Source of the DNA: CAWJFP01 sp963842155
GTDB lineage: Bacteria > Pseudomonadota > Alphaproteobacteria > JACZXZ01
Length of the DNA: 64,000 bases
Direction of reading: 5' to 3'
Assembly (NCBI GenBank): GCA_963842155.1
Contig: CAWJFP010000014.1
Coordinates: forward strand, 62,001-126,000
Shown: piece by piece, positions 49,771-59,060 of the stretch
How the letters are laid out: the number at the start of each line of letters is the position of its first letter
Position numbering within the stretch: the first letter of the stretch is position 1
Position numbers and translations under genes: made by a program
Notes under the pieces: generated by a model
Databases searched by the model: none
Seen by the model: the letters and a program-made list of their open reading frames with translations, nothing else
Told to the model about the DNA's origin: nothing

Positions 49771-50790
49771 CTAATTTCTCGCCTTGTCCACCAGCTTGTT
49801 GGCGGCGATCCAGGGCATCATGCTGCGCAGCTTGGCGCCGACCTCCTCGATCGGATGCTGGCCCGCCCGCTTACGCATGGCCTTGAAGCTGGGCTGGCCG
49901 GCGGTGTTCTCGAGCACCCATTCGCGGGCGAACTTGCCCGACTGGATCTCCTCCAGCACCCGCTTCATCTCGGCCTTCACATGCTCGTCGATGATGCGCG
50001 GCCCGCGCGTGTAATCGCCATATTCGGCCGTGTTGGAGATGGAATAGCGCATGTTGGCGAGGCCGCCCTCGTAGATCAGGTCGACGATCAGCTTGACCTC
50101 GTGCAGGCACTCGAAATAGGCCATCTCGGGCGCGTAGCCCGCCGCGACGAGCGTCTCGTAGCCCGCCATGATGAGCGAGCAGAGCCCACCGCAGAGCACC
50201 GTCTGCTCGCCGAAGAGATCGGTCTCGCATTCCTCGCGGAAGCTCGTCTCGATGATGCCGGCCCGCCCGCCGCCGATGCCCGAGCCGTAGGAGAGCGCGA
50301 TCTCGAGCGCGTTGCCGCTGGCGTTCTGCGCGATCGCAAGCAGGCAGGGCACCCCGCCGCCGCGCACATATTCGCTCCTGACCGTGTGGCCGGGGCCCTT
50401 GGGCGCGATCATGAAGACGTCGAGATCCGCGCGCGGCTCGATCAGGTTGAAATGAATGCTCAAGCCGTGCGCGAAGGCGAGCGCCGCACCCTTCTTGAGG
50501 TTGGGCCCGAGGTCGTTGCGGTAGAGTGCCGCCTGCAGCTCGTCGGGCACCAGCACCATGACCACGTCCGCCCATTTCGCGGCCTCGGCGGGTGCCACGA
50601 TCTTGAAACCGGCGGCCTTGGCCTTGGCGGCGCTGGCCGAGCCCTCGCGCAGGCCCACCACGATGTCGGCCGTGCCGCTGTCGCGCAGATTCATCGCATG
50701 GGCGTGGCCCTGGCTGCCATAGCCGAGGACGGCGACCTTCTTGCCCTTGATGAGGCTGACGTCGGCGTCGCGATCGTAATAAACGCGCAT
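49771..50790 (-). CDS. ilvC: Ketol-acid reductoisomerase, class I
   Basis: 339 residues, the short class I form. The N-terminal NADPH-binding domain has KVAVLGYGSQGHAHAMNLRDSG; the knotted helical domain has ETDLFGEQTVLCGG with metal-binding Asp/Glu, and YFECLHEVKLIVDLIYEGG. Catalyses the second common step of valine and isoleucine synthesis. It lies 82 bases downstream of ilvH. Confidence 0.96.
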   Translation of the reverse strand: MRVYYDRDADVSLIKGKKVAVLGYGSQGHAHAMNLRDSGTADIVVGLREGSASAAKAKAAGFKIVAPAEAAKWADVVMVLVPDELQAALYRNDLGPNLKKGAALAFAHGLSIHFNLIEPRADLDVFMIAPKGPGHTVRSEYVRGGGVPCLLAIAQNASGNALEIALSYGSGIGGGRAGIIETSFREECETDLFGEQTVLCGGLCSLIMAGYETLVAAGYAPEMAYFECLHEVKLIVDLIYEGGLANMRYSISNTAEYGDYTRGPRIIDEHVKAEMKRVLEEIQSGKFAREWVLENTAGQPSFKAMRKRAGQHPIEEVGAKLRSMMPWIAANKLVDKARN

Positions 50791-50872
50791 GGCGATATCT
50801 CCCGAAATATCCCGGCGCGACCGATGCCCGGCCGCGGGTCTTTAGTCAGAGGTTGCTGTCAGGCGGCTGCTA

Positions 50873-51394
50873 TTAGACCGTCTTGGCGCCGCGGGCAATC
50901 GCGACAACGCCGCTGCGCACCACCTCGATCTGGCCCAGCTCCTTCATCAGCGCGATGAAGGCGTCGATCTTGTCGGTCGAGCCGGTCATCTCGAAGACGA
51001 AGGACTTGGTCGTGCTGTCGACCACGCGGGCGCGGAAGACGTCGGCGATGCGCAGGCTCTCGACCCGTTTCTCGTTCGCGTTCGCCACCTTGATGAGGGC
51101 GAGGTCGCGCTCGATATGGCTGCCTTCGGCGGTGAGATCCTGCACCTTGTGGACGGGAACCAGCCGGCCGAGCTGGGCCTTGATCTGCTCGATCACCATG
51201 GGCGTGCCCGAGGTCACGACGGTGATGCGCGAGAGGTTCTCTTCCGTCTCGACCTGGGCGACGGTGAGGCTCTCGATATTGTAGCCGCGCCCCGCGAAAA
51301 GGCCGATGACGCGCGCCAACACGCCCGGCTCGTTGTCGACCAGGACGGAGATGGTGTGTCGTTCGATCGGCTCGACCAAGAACTCTCTCCCCAC
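50873..51394 (-). CDS. ilvH: Acetolactate synthase small (regulatory) subunit
   Basis: 173 residues. An ACT domain at about 13-85 (HTISVLVDNEPGVLARVIGLFAGRGYNIESLTV) binds valine, and the C-terminal ALS_ss_C domain (about 95-170) contacts the catalytic subunit. It follows ilvB by 88 bases and precedes ilvC. Confidence 0.95.
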   Translation of the reverse strand: MGREFLVEPIERHTISVLVDNEPGVLARVIGLFAGRGYNIESLTVAQVETEENLSRITVVTSGTPMVIEQIKAQLGRLVPVHKVQDLTAEGSHIERDLALIKVANANEKRVESLRIADVFRARVVDSTTKSFVFEMTGSTDKIDAFIALMKELGQIEVVRSGVVAIARGAKTV

Positions 51395-51482
51395 CCGTTA
51401 CGGCGCGGGCATTCTCCACGCATAATCCCGGCTTTATCGCCCGGCTCGGCCCTCTCGCCCTGGCGGCGAGGACCGGTGAATT

Positions 51483-53246
51483 TCAGACCAGCACCATGCC
51501 TTCCTCGGTCACCGGTTTTTCGGACTTTTCCTCCGGACCGAGGATCATCTCATGATGCGCGCGGCCCGCCGGGATCATGGGGAAGCAGTTCTCGGTCTGG
51601 TCGACGCGCACATCCGCGATGACGGCGCGCGGGATGCGCAGCATCTCCTTGATCAGGTCGTCGACCTCGCCCGGCTTCTCCGCGCGCAAGCCCACCGCGC
51701 CGAAGGATTCGGCGAGCTTCACGAAATCGGGCAGCGAATCCATGTAGCTTTCGGCATAGCGCCCGCCATGCAGCAGCTCCTGCCATTGCCGCACCATGCC
51801 CATCCATTGATTGTTGAGGATGAAGGCTTTGACCGGCAGCTTGTATTGCTGGATGGTCGACATCTCCTGAATGTTCATCAGGATCGAGGCCTCGCCGGCG
51901 ATGTCGATGACGAGCGCTTCGGGATGCGCCACCTGCACGCCCATCGCGGCCGGCAGCCCATAGCCCATCGTGCCGAGCCCGCCCGAGGTCATCCAGTGGT
52001 TGGGCTTCTCGAACTTGAAGAACTGCGCCGCCCACATCTGGTGCTGACCGACCTCGGTGGTGATGTAGGGCTCGCGGTCCTTGGTGAGCGCATAGAGCCG
52101 CTCGATGGCGTATTGCGGCTTGATGATGTCGGGACCTTGCTTGTAGCGCAGGCAGTCGCGCTTGCGCCATTCCGCGATCTGCGCCCACCAGGCGTCGAGG
52201 GCCTTCTGGTCCGGGCGCTTCTGCCGCGCCTTGTAGAGCTTGATCAGATCCTCGAGCACATGGGCCACGTCGCCCAAAATCCCGACATCGACCCGCACGT
52301 TCTTGTTGATCGATGAGGGATCGATGTCGATCTGGATCTTCTTCGAGTCGGGCGAGAATTCGGCGAGGCGCCCGGTCACGCGGTCATCGAAGCGCGCGCC
52401 CACCGCGATCAGCAGATCGCAGTCATGCATGGCGAGGTTCGCCTCGTAGGTGCCGTGCATGCCGAGCATGCCGAGGAAGCGCGGATCGCTCGCCGGGAAG
52501 GCGCCGAGGCCCATCAGGGTGTTGGTGCAGGGGAAGCCGGTGAGGCGCACGAGCTGGGTAAGCAGCAGCGACGCGCCGGCGCCCGAATTGATCACCCCGC
52601 CGCCGGTGTAGAAGACCGGCTTCTTGGCCGCGAGCATGAGATCGATCGCGCGCTCGAGGGGCTCGCGGTCGGCCTTGAGCTTCGGCTTGTAGCTGCGATG
52701 CTGCACCCGGTCGGGCGTCAGATAGGGCGCCTTGCCCTGCAAAATGTCCTTGGGCAGATCGACCACCACGGGGCCCGGCCGGCCGCTGCGGGCGACATAG
52801 AACGCCTCATGCACGACGCGCGCGAGATCCTCCGGCCGCTTCACCAGGTAGTTATGCTTGGTGCAGGGCCGCGTGATGCCGACCGTGTCGGCCTCCTGGA
52901 AGGCGTCGTTGCCGATGAGGTGCGTCGGCACCTGGCCGGTCAAGCAGACGACCGGGATGCTGTCCATCAGCGCGTCGGTCAGGCCGGTGACGGCATTGGT
53001 CGCGCCCGGGCCGGAGGTCACCAGCACGACGCCCACCTTGCCCGTCGAGCGCGCATAGCCTTCGGCCGCGTGGACGGCACCGCCCTCCTGCCGCACCAGG
53101 ATGTGGCGGATGGCGTTCTGCTGGAAGATGGCGTCGTAAAGCGGCAGCACGGCGCCGCCCGGATAGCCGAAAATGACCTCGACGCCCTGATCGCCGAGCG
53201 CCCGCAAGACCACCTCCGATCCCGTCAACTCCGCCGCCGCGTTCAT
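51483..53246 (-). CDS. ilvB: Acetolactate synthase large (catalytic) subunit
   Basis: 587-residue ThDP enzyme making 2-acetolactate or 2-aceto-2-hydroxybutyrate. N-terminal domain GDQGVEVIFGYPGGAVLPLYDAI with the catalytic Glu in VRQEGGAVHAAEGYAR; central FAD-binding domain; ThDP motif GEASILMNIQEMSTIQQYKLPVKAFILNN (GDG-like start) in the C-terminal domain. ATG 53246 (MNAAAELTG) is chosen because GGAGGG lies 8-9 bases before it; the frame extends six codons further up. First gene of the ilvBHC cluster. Confidence 0.95.
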   Translation of the reverse strand: MNAAAELTGSEVVLRALGDQGVEVIFGYPGGAVLPLYDAIFQQNAIRHILVRQEGGAVHAAEGYARSTGKVGVVLVTSGPGATNAVTGLTDALMDSIPVVCLTGQVPTHLIGNDAFQEADTVGITRPCTKHNYLVKRPEDLARVVHEAFYVARSGRPGPVVVDLPKDILQGKAPYLTPDRVQHRSYKPKLKADREPLERAIDLMLAAKKPVFYTGGGVINSGAGASLLLTQLVRLTGFPCTNTLMGLGAFPASDPRFLGMLGMHGTYEANLAMHDCDLLIAVGARFDDRVTGRLAEFSPDSKKIQIDIDPSSINKNVRVDVGILGDVAHVLEDLIKLYKARQKRPDQKALDAWWAQIAEWRKRDCLRYKQGPDIIKPQYAIERLYALTKDREPYITTEVGQHQMWAAQFFKFEKPNHWMTSGGLGTMGYGLPAAMGVQVAHPEALVIDIAGEASILMNIQEMSTIQQYKLPVKAFILNNQWMGMVRQWQELLHGGRYAESYMDSLPDFVKLAESFGAVGLRAEKPGEVDDLIKEMLRIPRAVIADVRVDQTENCFPMIPAGRAHHEMILGPEEKSEKPVTEEGMVLV

Positions 53247-53336
53247 ATTGTCGCCCTCCTGCACCCCGGGAATTCGGCCATCCCCTTGGGCGCAAACGCT
53301 TGTCCGGCGGCCCGAGACGGGTGGCCGGGTGTGCGC

Positions 53337-53365
53337 AAACTAGTCGCTCGAATCCAGCCGGTCAA
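53337..53365 (-). promoter_or_regulatory. Candidate sigma-70 promoter of ilvB
   Basis: -35 TTGACC (53365-53360), a 17-base spacer, and -10 TAGTTT (53342-53337), about 90 bases before ilvB and overlapping the end of miaA. It allows the ilv genes to be expressed apart from miaA. No T-box or leader peptide is visible in the short leader. Confidence 0.4.
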
Positions 53366-54318
53366 CAGAAATGACGAATAAAATGAAAGATTTTACCCAA
53401 ATTTCTTTCCGAAAATTGCGCGTTGAATGGCTCCGACACCGAAAGCAGCGCCTTTGCCGGCGGGTGGCCGCGGAACCAGGTCGCCTGGCGCTTGACGTAG
53501 CGGCGGGTCGCCTGCTTCGCGAGTGCGACAGCCTCCGAGAGCGGAAGCTCGCCGGCGATATGGCGTGCGAGCTCGGGCAGACCCACCGCCTTCATCAGCG
53601 GCCAGTCCGGATCGGGGTCGCTCGCCAGGAAGGCGCGAAGCTCCTCGATCACGCCCGCCGAAATCATGCTATCGAGACGATGCTCGCAAGCCCGATACAA
53701 GGCGGCGCGCGGCGGATCGAGCAGGATCGCCGCGAAGCGAAGATGGCCGGGCGGCCCTTCCGCGGCCTCCCTCTGCCAGAGGGCCAGTGGACGGCCGGTC
53801 GCCTCCAGCACCTCCCAGGCGCGGATCAGCCGTTGGCGGTCGCTTGGCCGCAGCTGGCTCACCGTCAACGGGTCGCGCAGGGCAAGCGCCTCATGAAAGC
53901 TCTTCGCGCCCAAATCCTCATAAAGCGCGCGAGCCGTCTTCCTGATGGCCGCCGGAACAGGCGGCAAGGCGGCCAGCCCTTCGGTCAATGAAGTGAGGTA
54001 GAGGCCAGTGCCGCCGCAAAGGATGGGAAGCCCGCCGGCCTCGCCTACCGCCGCGATCTCGGCAAGCGCCAGCTCGCGCCAGCGTCCGGCCGAGCATGGA
54101 TCGGAGGCTGGCAGGGTGCCGTAGAGACGATGCGGCACGCGTGCCAGGGCCTCGCCGCCCGGCCGCGCGGTGAGGATGGGCAGCTCGCGATAGATTTGCA
54201 TGCTGTCGGCATTGATCACCACGCCCGAATACCGCTCGGCCAAGGCGAGGGCCAAGGCCGATTTGCCGCTCGCCGTGGGGCCCGCGACGATCAGGACCGG
54301 AGATGATTCTCGCGCCAT
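53362..54318 (-). CDS. miaA: tRNA dimethylallyltransferase
   Basis: 318 residues; adds the isopentenyl group to A37 of tRNAs reading UNN codons. P-loop VAGPTASGKSALALALA near residue 10, VINADSMQIYRELPI, LPILCGGTGLYLTSL and the C-terminal ATRRYVKRQATWFRG are all diagnostic. It stands upstream of ilvB on the same strand; divergent from serB. Confidence 0.95.
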   Translation of the reverse strand: MARESSPVLIVAGPTASGKSALALALAERYSGVVINADSMQIYRELPILTARPGGEALARVPHRLYGTLPASDPCSAGRWRELALAEIAAVGEAGGLPILCGGTGLYLTSLTEGLAALPPVPAAIRKTARALYEDLGAKSFHEALALRDPLTVSQLRPSDRQRLIRAWEVLEATGRPLALWQREAAEGPPGHLRFAAILLDPPRAALYRACEHRLDSMISAGVIEELRAFLASDPDPDWPLMKAVGLPELARHIAGELPLSEAVALAKQATRRYVKRQATWFRGHPPAKALLSVSEPFNAQFSERNLGKIFHFIRHFC

Positions 54319-54429
54319 CGACTTCCTTGGCGGCGCTGCGGCGCTAAGGCGCAGGGCAACAAGCCATTATATGTTGCGGCCGCCCCTGCCCCGCCCCTAG
54401 ATTTGGCGCCGCACAAATCCGTTTCGCAC

Positions 54430-55335
54430 ATGCAGCAAGTCCTGACAATCGTGGCGAGCTCAGAGTTGGTGCTCGAGGATAGCATCCCCAATTCGGCCCG
54501 GCGCGCGCTCGCCGCGGCAGGCGGGCAGTGGGACGATGGCGACGGTGCCGCACGATGGCTGGCGCCCGGGCGCGCCGTGGATATTCCCTATGACGCCCTC
54601 GAGCGCGACAGGGCGGAGAAGGCGGTGCGAGCGACGCTCGACCGCGCGCCCTACGACCTCCTCGCGCAGTCCGCCGCGGGGCGGCGCAAGCGGCTTCTGA
54701 TCGCCGACATGGATTCGACGGTTGTGACGATCGAGACCCTCGACGAGCTAGCCGCCTTCGCCGGCGTCAAGCAGGAAGTGTCGGCGATCACCGAGCGCTC
54801 GATGCGCGGCGAGATCGATTTCGTCCAGTCGCTGGTCGAGCGGGTGGCGATGCTCAAGGGGCTGACTGCCGAGGCTTTGGAATGGACGCAATCGCGCGTG
54901 CGCCTCGACCCCGGCGCGCGCACGCTAGTCGCCACCATGCGCGCCCACGGCGCCTATACCGCGCTCGTCTCGGGCGGCTTCCGTTTTTTCACCGAGCGCG
55001 TGCGGCAAGCGGTCGGCTTCGACTACGACGAGGCCAATATCCTCGAGATCCAGGGCGGGCGGCTTACCGGGCGCGTGGTGCCGCCGGTGATCAATCGCGA
55101 CGGCAAGCTGAGCGCGTTGCGCCGGCTTGCCGCGGAGCACGGCGTGCCGCTGGAGGACACGCTCGCGGTCGGCGACGGCGCCAACGATCTCGCCATGATC
55201 CAAGGCGCGGGGCTCGGCGTCGCCTTCCACGGCAAGCCCGCGCTCGCCGCCGCATCGCGCGCGAGGATCGACCATGGCGACCTCTCCACGCTGCTCTATT
55301 TCCAGGGTTACGCCGCGGAGGAGTTCGCGTGCTAG
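54430..55335 (+). CDS. serB: Phosphoserine phosphatase
   Basis: 301-residue HAD phosphatase, last step of serine synthesis. The catalytic core begins LLIADMDSTVVTIETLDELA (nucleophile Asp in DMDST), followed by MRGEIDFVQSLVERV, TALVSGGFRFFTERV and AVGDGANDLAMIQGAGLGVAFHGKP. The first 95 residues form a degenerate ACT-like regulatory part as in other proteobacterial SerB. ATG 54430 (MQQVLTIVASS) was chosen over a TTG nine codons upstream. Its stop overlaps an IS5-type transposase remnant on the other strand. Confidence 0.93.
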   Translation: MQQVLTIVASSELVLEDSIPNSARRALAAAGGQWDDGDGAARWLAPGRAVDIPYDALERDRAEKAVRATLDRAPYDLLAQSAAGRRKRLLIADMDSTVVTIETLDELAAFAGVKQEVSAITERSMRGEIDFVQSLVERVAMLKGLTAEALEWTQSRVRLDPGARTLVATMRAHGAYTALVSGGFRFFTERVRQAVGFDYDEANILEIQGGRLTGRVVPPVINRDGKLSALRRLAAEHGVPLEDTLAVGDGANDLAMIQGAGLGVAFHGKPALAAASRARIDHGDLSTLLYFQGYAAEEFAC

Positions 55336-55424
55336 GGCGCGGACTCATAAGCACCTAGCCAAATCCGGATAGATGCGAGCTTGACGAAGGCGAGATAGTC
55401 GGCCGCGCTACCCGCTAACCGGAC
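55332..55424 (-). mobile_element. IS5-family transposase C-terminal remnant
   Basis: About 30 codons read VRLAGSAADYLAFVKLASIR then IWLGAYES and a stop. This matches the C-terminus of IS5-family transposases (typically ...YLAxxxLASxRxWLRAYES). The stop lies within the end of serB. Nothing upstream continues the transposase, so only this scrap is left. Too short for a subgroup. Confidence 0.6.
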
Positions 55425-55458
55425 ATACGGCGGACATTGAAGAATCGACGTGTTGGGG

Positions 55459-56259
55459 CTATGCGTTCAACGCCTCCTTGACCAGCGTCGCCGCTTGACT
55501 CAGCTTCTTCGACCGGACAGCGAAGTCAGCCTTCGCGTCGGCAATGCGCTTGTCGATGCGTGCCTTGGCCCGGTCGCTCGTGCCCTTGGCCTGGTCCTGA
55601 AGCGTCTTGACCCTCGCCTCCATTTCCGCCTTCGCCTCGTCTAGCCGCGCCTTGGCCTGGTCTTGCGTCACCTTGAGCTGCTTCTCGACCGCGTCGATGT
55701 CCTTCTGGATCGCGGCCTTGTTTTCGTAACTAGCCTGCCTCAGCTCCTCGCGCAGCGCCTTCAGGTCCGTCTCAAACGCAGCTTCTTCCCGGTTGAGTTG
55801 ATCTTCGACGACCTCGGAGCGGAGCCGGCGGAAAACGATGCCGCCACACTTGTGAAGCCGCGCATCGACCGGGGTCGTCCAGCTCTCTTCCACGTCGGCA
55901 ATAATTGCTGCCTTGCCGGGAGTGAGAGCCCTTGAGACGTCATCGAGAAACGTTACGCCGATCCCGCTCTTGTCGAGATCGAAAAGAAGCCCGGTCAAGC
56001 CGCCAATCGCGGCCCCGATAGGCACGCCAGCCGGCCCTGCGAGGAGGCCGATCAGACCACCGGTCAGCAAGCCGACGGCAGTCCCCGCCGCTCCCTGATC
56101 GGCAGCTTGCCTGACGCTCATCTTGCCGGCGTTGTCTTTGACCAGCACCGTCGTTGCGTAAAGCGTGATATCGCCGTTGTTGTGCAGGTCCTTAAGGGCA
56201 GTCAGACCCTCGAAGGCCGCGGCTTCGGTATCGAAGACCGCCACAAGCATCTTGTTCAT
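55459..56259 (-). CDS. DUF1269 membrane-associated protein with coiled-coil tail
   Basis: 266 residues. The N-terminal DUF1269 domain (about 1-155) has MLVAVFDTEAAAFEGLTALKDL, a Gly-rich hydrophobic hairpin VGLLTGGLIGLLAGPAGVPIGAAIGGLTGLLFD and ALTPGKAAIIADVEESW. Residues about 165-260 are a long charged helix (KQLKVTQDQAKARLDEAKAE), predicted coiled coil. Function of DUF1269 is unknown. The start is the ATG 56259 preceded by GGAGGG; the same start region is duplicated just upstream. Confidence 0.78.
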   Translation of the reverse strand: MNKMLVAVFDTEAAAFEGLTALKDLHNNGDITLYATTVLVKDNAGKMSVRQAADQGAAGTAVGLLTGGLIGLLAGPAGVPIGAAIGGLTGLLFDLDKSGIGVTFLDDVSRALTPGKAAIIADVEESWTTPVDARLHKCGGIVFRRLRSEVVEDQLNREEAAFETDLKALREELRQASYENKAAIQKDIDAVEKQLKVTQDQAKARLDEAKAEMEARVKTLQDQAKGTSDRAKARIDKRIADAKADFAVRSKKLSQAATLVKEALNA

Positions 56260-56297
56260 CGGCAACCCTCCACCTTGTTCATCGGCAACCCTTCCAC
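56251..56297 (-). repeat. Tandem duplication of the DUF1269 ribosome site and start codon
   Basis: The unit CTTGTTCATCGGCAACCCTC (plus strand) at 56251 recurs at 56274 with one T inserted. Each copy supplies a ribosome site and an ATG. The upstream copy opens a frame MNKVEGCR whose TGA overlaps the real ATG as ATGA (56256-56282), so it would act as an 8-codon coupled leader. Confidence 0.7.
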
Positions 56298-56417
56298 CTT
56301 GGGGCCGTTCTCAATTACCGGCAATTTTGGGCTACTTGGGCAGCACCAGCATTGACCTGCATCAAACGATCAGACAATTGTTCGCGGCGTTGCGCTGTTG
56401 GGACGTTTAGATCATTT

Positions 56418-56438
56418 TGACTTATCAGACATAAGTCA
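56418..56438. promoter_or_regulatory. Palindromic operator upstream of TetR gene 1
   Basis: Perfect 8-base arms TGACTTAT/ATAAGTCA around CAGAC, ending 23 bases before the TetR start. Size and place are typical of an autoregulatory TetR operator. A related TGACT-TTTT-AGTCA palindrome lies before the second TetR gene. Confidence 0.6.
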
Positions 56439-56461
56439 GGTGAGTTGGTGGGAACGGCCAT

Positions 56462-57178
56462 ATGGCGAGGGTAGACCCGGTACGTCGTGCGCAGATCGGC
56501 CAGGAAAAGCGCGCCAAGACGCGGGCACAGCTCGTTTCGGCGGCGAATTCGCTTTTTGCCAAGGGCGCTGTGGAATCCGTCACGGTTGATGACGTCGTGA
56601 AAGAGGCGCGCGTTGCGAAAGGGACGTTTTACGTTCATTTCGACGACTTGCCCGATCTTACCGCGGCCGTCGCTGATGAGCTGATAAGGACCTTCGACGA
56701 ACTCCTGCAGCCTCAACGCCTGTCCATGCGTGACCCGCTCATGCGGATCGCCTTCGGATGCAATTCCTTCATCGAAAAGGCCCTGGAAGATCCATCCTGG
56801 GCCGCCGTCGTCGCCCGGATGGCGTGGTCTTATCCCAAGGTCGGCCAAGTAGCGCGAAAGCGGCTACGTGAGGACCTGGAGCTGGTTCTCAAGGAATTGC
56901 CGCAACAAGACTTCTCGCTGGAGCTGAGCCTCGAGGTGGTGCTCGGCATCCTACTTCAAGTGTTGGCGGCACTCGGCCAAGGGCGGCTCTCTTTCCACCA
57001 TCGACAAGCCGCGATTGGCTCTATCTTGCGCGCAATCGGCGTTGGAGGTCAGCAAGTGAGATCGGTGCTCGCACGATTGCTGCAGATTAGACCGACCGAA
57101 GGCGGCGCGATGCCTCTCGATCGTCAGACCGACAATCCGCGCCATCAAAAAGCATGTCGTCGGACGACACCGGGCTAG
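56462..57178 (+). CDS. TetR/AcrR-family regulator 1
   Basis: 238 residues. The N-terminal helix-turn-helix (about 20-65) contains VESVTVDDVVKEARVAKGTFYVHFDDLPDLTAAVADEL. The ligand-binding part is helical and unassigned. It is a paralogue of the TetR at 58.9 kb: both begin MARVDxVRRAQIG. An operator-like palindrome precedes it. Its place beside the meta-cleavage genes suggests control by an aromatic compound or CoA ester. Confidence 0.87.
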   Translation: MARVDPVRRAQIGQEKRAKTRAQLVSAANSLFAKGAVESVTVDDVVKEARVAKGTFYVHFDDLPDLTAAVADELIRTFDELLQPQRLSMRDPLMRIAFGCNSFIEKALEDPSWAAVVARMAWSYPKVGQVARKRLREDLELVLKELPQQDFSLELSLEVVLGILLQVLAALGQGRLSFHHRQAAIGSILRAIGVGGQQVRSVLARLLQIRPTEGGAMPLDRQTDNPRHQKACRRTTPG

Positions 57179-57273
57179 TTGGAAAAACAATGCGCGCCAC
57201 GTTTTCAGCCCCGCCGCCGGATCGACACCCTGAGGGAGGCGGCAGGCCGACGATCCTCTCCGCAAATCAGTGT

Positions 57274-58228
57274 TCAGCCCATGACGTTGGTCGTCTGCTC
57301 GCCCAGGTCCACCTGGCGATCGGCGCTGTGAATCTGAGCGGTGATCTTGTCTCCTGGATGGAGATATTGCGAGCGACGCCTTTGCGCTTTGAGAAACAAA
57401 TTCCAGAACTGGCGTTCCGGAAGCAGCTGGAGGATTCGACGGATCGGCGCCGGCGGCACGCGAAGCGCACATCCGGAGGGCGTTCCGGTCAGCAGCACAT
57501 CGCCCGGCATAACGTTCGCGAAGGTCGACAATTCGGAAATCGTTTCAGCTGGCTTGAACACGAGATTTCTTGTTGTATCGCGTTGGCGCAGGGAACCGTT
57601 GACGGCGAGCTGCAGTTCCAGCTGGTCGAGGTAGGCGAACTCGTCGGGTTCGAGAACTGTCAGCCAAGGGCCAATCGGGCAAAATCCGCGATAGCTCTTG
57701 CCCTTGAAGAATTGCATTTGCGGAAGCTGGACGTCCCGCGCGCTGAGGTCGTTCGCGATCGCGACCGCGAACACATAGTCCTTCAACGTCTCCTGGGTGA
57801 TGGTCGACCGCCGACGAGATGGGCCGACGAAATACGAGGGCCAGTTCGATTTCGTAGTCGAGCAGCATGACGTGTTTCGGCCGCTCGACCGAGCCTCTTG
57901 CGCCGGGCTGACCGACGCGTCTGACTTTGTGAAGAACATGTTGAACAGCTTTGCATCTGGATCCATCCCGGACTCGATCATGTGTTGTCGGTAATTCGCA
58001 CCCTGACAGTAGACGCGGCAGGGCGTCGTCACCGGTGAAAGAATCTTCACCGAACCCATCGGGACGCTCGCCGTTTGCCGGATGCCACTCGCCAGTCGGC
58101 CTCGCCGCACTCGATCAAGGCGGCTGTGGTCGGATAGACGCCGTCCAGGGGTGCATATTCCCGACGACGATACGACACCCCAATGCGAGCCTCCCTCAAC
58201 TTGGAAGCGCAGCTAGATTGATTGCCAT
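57274..58228 (-). pseudogene. Fumarylacetoacetase-family hydrolase/hydratase, broken by about four frameshifts
   Basis: Homology to FAH-fold enzymes (2-keto-4-pentenoate hydratase, hydroxymuconate-type hydrolases) runs through three registers: APLDGVYPTTAALIECGEAD, then ILSPVTTPCRVYCQGANYRQH and MFFTKSDASVSP, then HVMLLDYEIELALVFRRPIS, then VFAVAIANDLSARDVQLPQM, GFCPIGPWL, VMPGDVLLTGTPSG. Breaks fall near 58205-58215, 58074-58078 (AAAA read as AAA), 57889-57900 and 57799-57812. Active-site residues are present around the breaks. Either a true pseudogene or poor consensus; most breaks are one-base events. It would process the ring-cleavage product. Same strand as the second TetR. Confidence 0.75.
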
Positions 58229-58265
58229 GTGTTCAGGTCCTTCGTGCGTGCGGTTGCTGTTCTGG

Positions 58266-58948
58266 TCAATCGAGAGCGGCGATCGGAGCGAATTTAGCGC
58301 GTGTTTTCGTGAGGTAGGGCGGTTCAGGGAGACGACGAACGATTTGATCGGCCTCATCGGCGGCCACACCGAGCCCGCGCAAGACGCCGGAAACGACCGC
58401 CGCCACGATCCGAGCGCGATAGTCGCTTCTGACTGGCTGAACGCATCGCCTGAAGAACAATACCAACGGCGATATCGAACCCGACTTCCGCGGAAATCGG
58501 CGCTATGCGTCCTTGTGCTATCGCGGCACGCAGGTCCTCGCTGAGTCGCTTGCGGGCGGCGGTGCGCGATCGCCGGGAACGCCCAACCCCCCGGGCGGTC
58601 AGTCCTCCCCAGGCCGGATCGTGTAGCGCTTGCCTAATGAACGCTGTGCAGCCCGTGGCGATCCGTTCGACTGGGTCGGCGATTGCGGTCCGATAAGGTT
58701 GGAGCAGATCGTCGAGTTCGCTGCGCCAGTTCATCCGCCACGGCCGCACGCAGATCGTCGAGATGCTGAAAGTGAACGTAAAAAGTCCCTTTCGCCAATT
58801 CGGCCTCCCTCGTCACGTCATCGACAGTGATGGAATCGACCGGCCGGATCGAAAACAACGCACGCGCCGCCCGTATCAACTGTGCGTGGCTCTTTGCGCG
58901 GCGCTTCAGCCCAATTTGCGCCCGGCGCACGAGGTCGACCCTGGCCAT
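58266..58948 (-). CDS. TetR/AcrR-family regulator 2, two frameshifts
   Basis: Paralogue of the 56.4 kb regulator: MARVDLVRRAQIGLKRRAK, then VDSITVDDVTREAELAKGTF and YVHFQHLDDLRAAVADEL. After a one-base shift near 58721-58727 it continues SELDDLLQPYRTAIADPVERIATG and ISAEVGFDIAVGIVLQAM; after another near 58430-58450 it reads RARIVAAVVSGVLRGLGVAAD. About 226 residues if corrected. Divergent from the ring hydroxylase gene, with a palindrome in between, so it probably represses that operon. Confidence 0.78.
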
Positions 58949-58985
58949 CCGGTTACCTTTTTTCGCCGTCCTAACATTTTCGTAT

Positions 58986-58999
58986 TGACTTTTTAGTCA
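58986..58999. promoter_or_regulatory. Palindromic operator between TetR 2 and the hydroxylase gene
   Basis: TGACT-TTTT-AGTCA, followed by TTTTGAC as also found at the 56.4 kb operator. It lies in a 112-base divergent promoter region, where a TetR repressor could control both directions. Confidence 0.5.
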
Positions 59000-59060
59000 T
59001 TTTGACGAAATAGTGCAACATAAATTGGAGCCAATGAGCCCGACGTCGGAGGAGGCGCAA

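Noticed and set aside
53247..53361. T-box or leader peptide before ilvB
   Set aside because: The 115-base leader shows no T-box core, no terminator pair and no branched-chain codon run.
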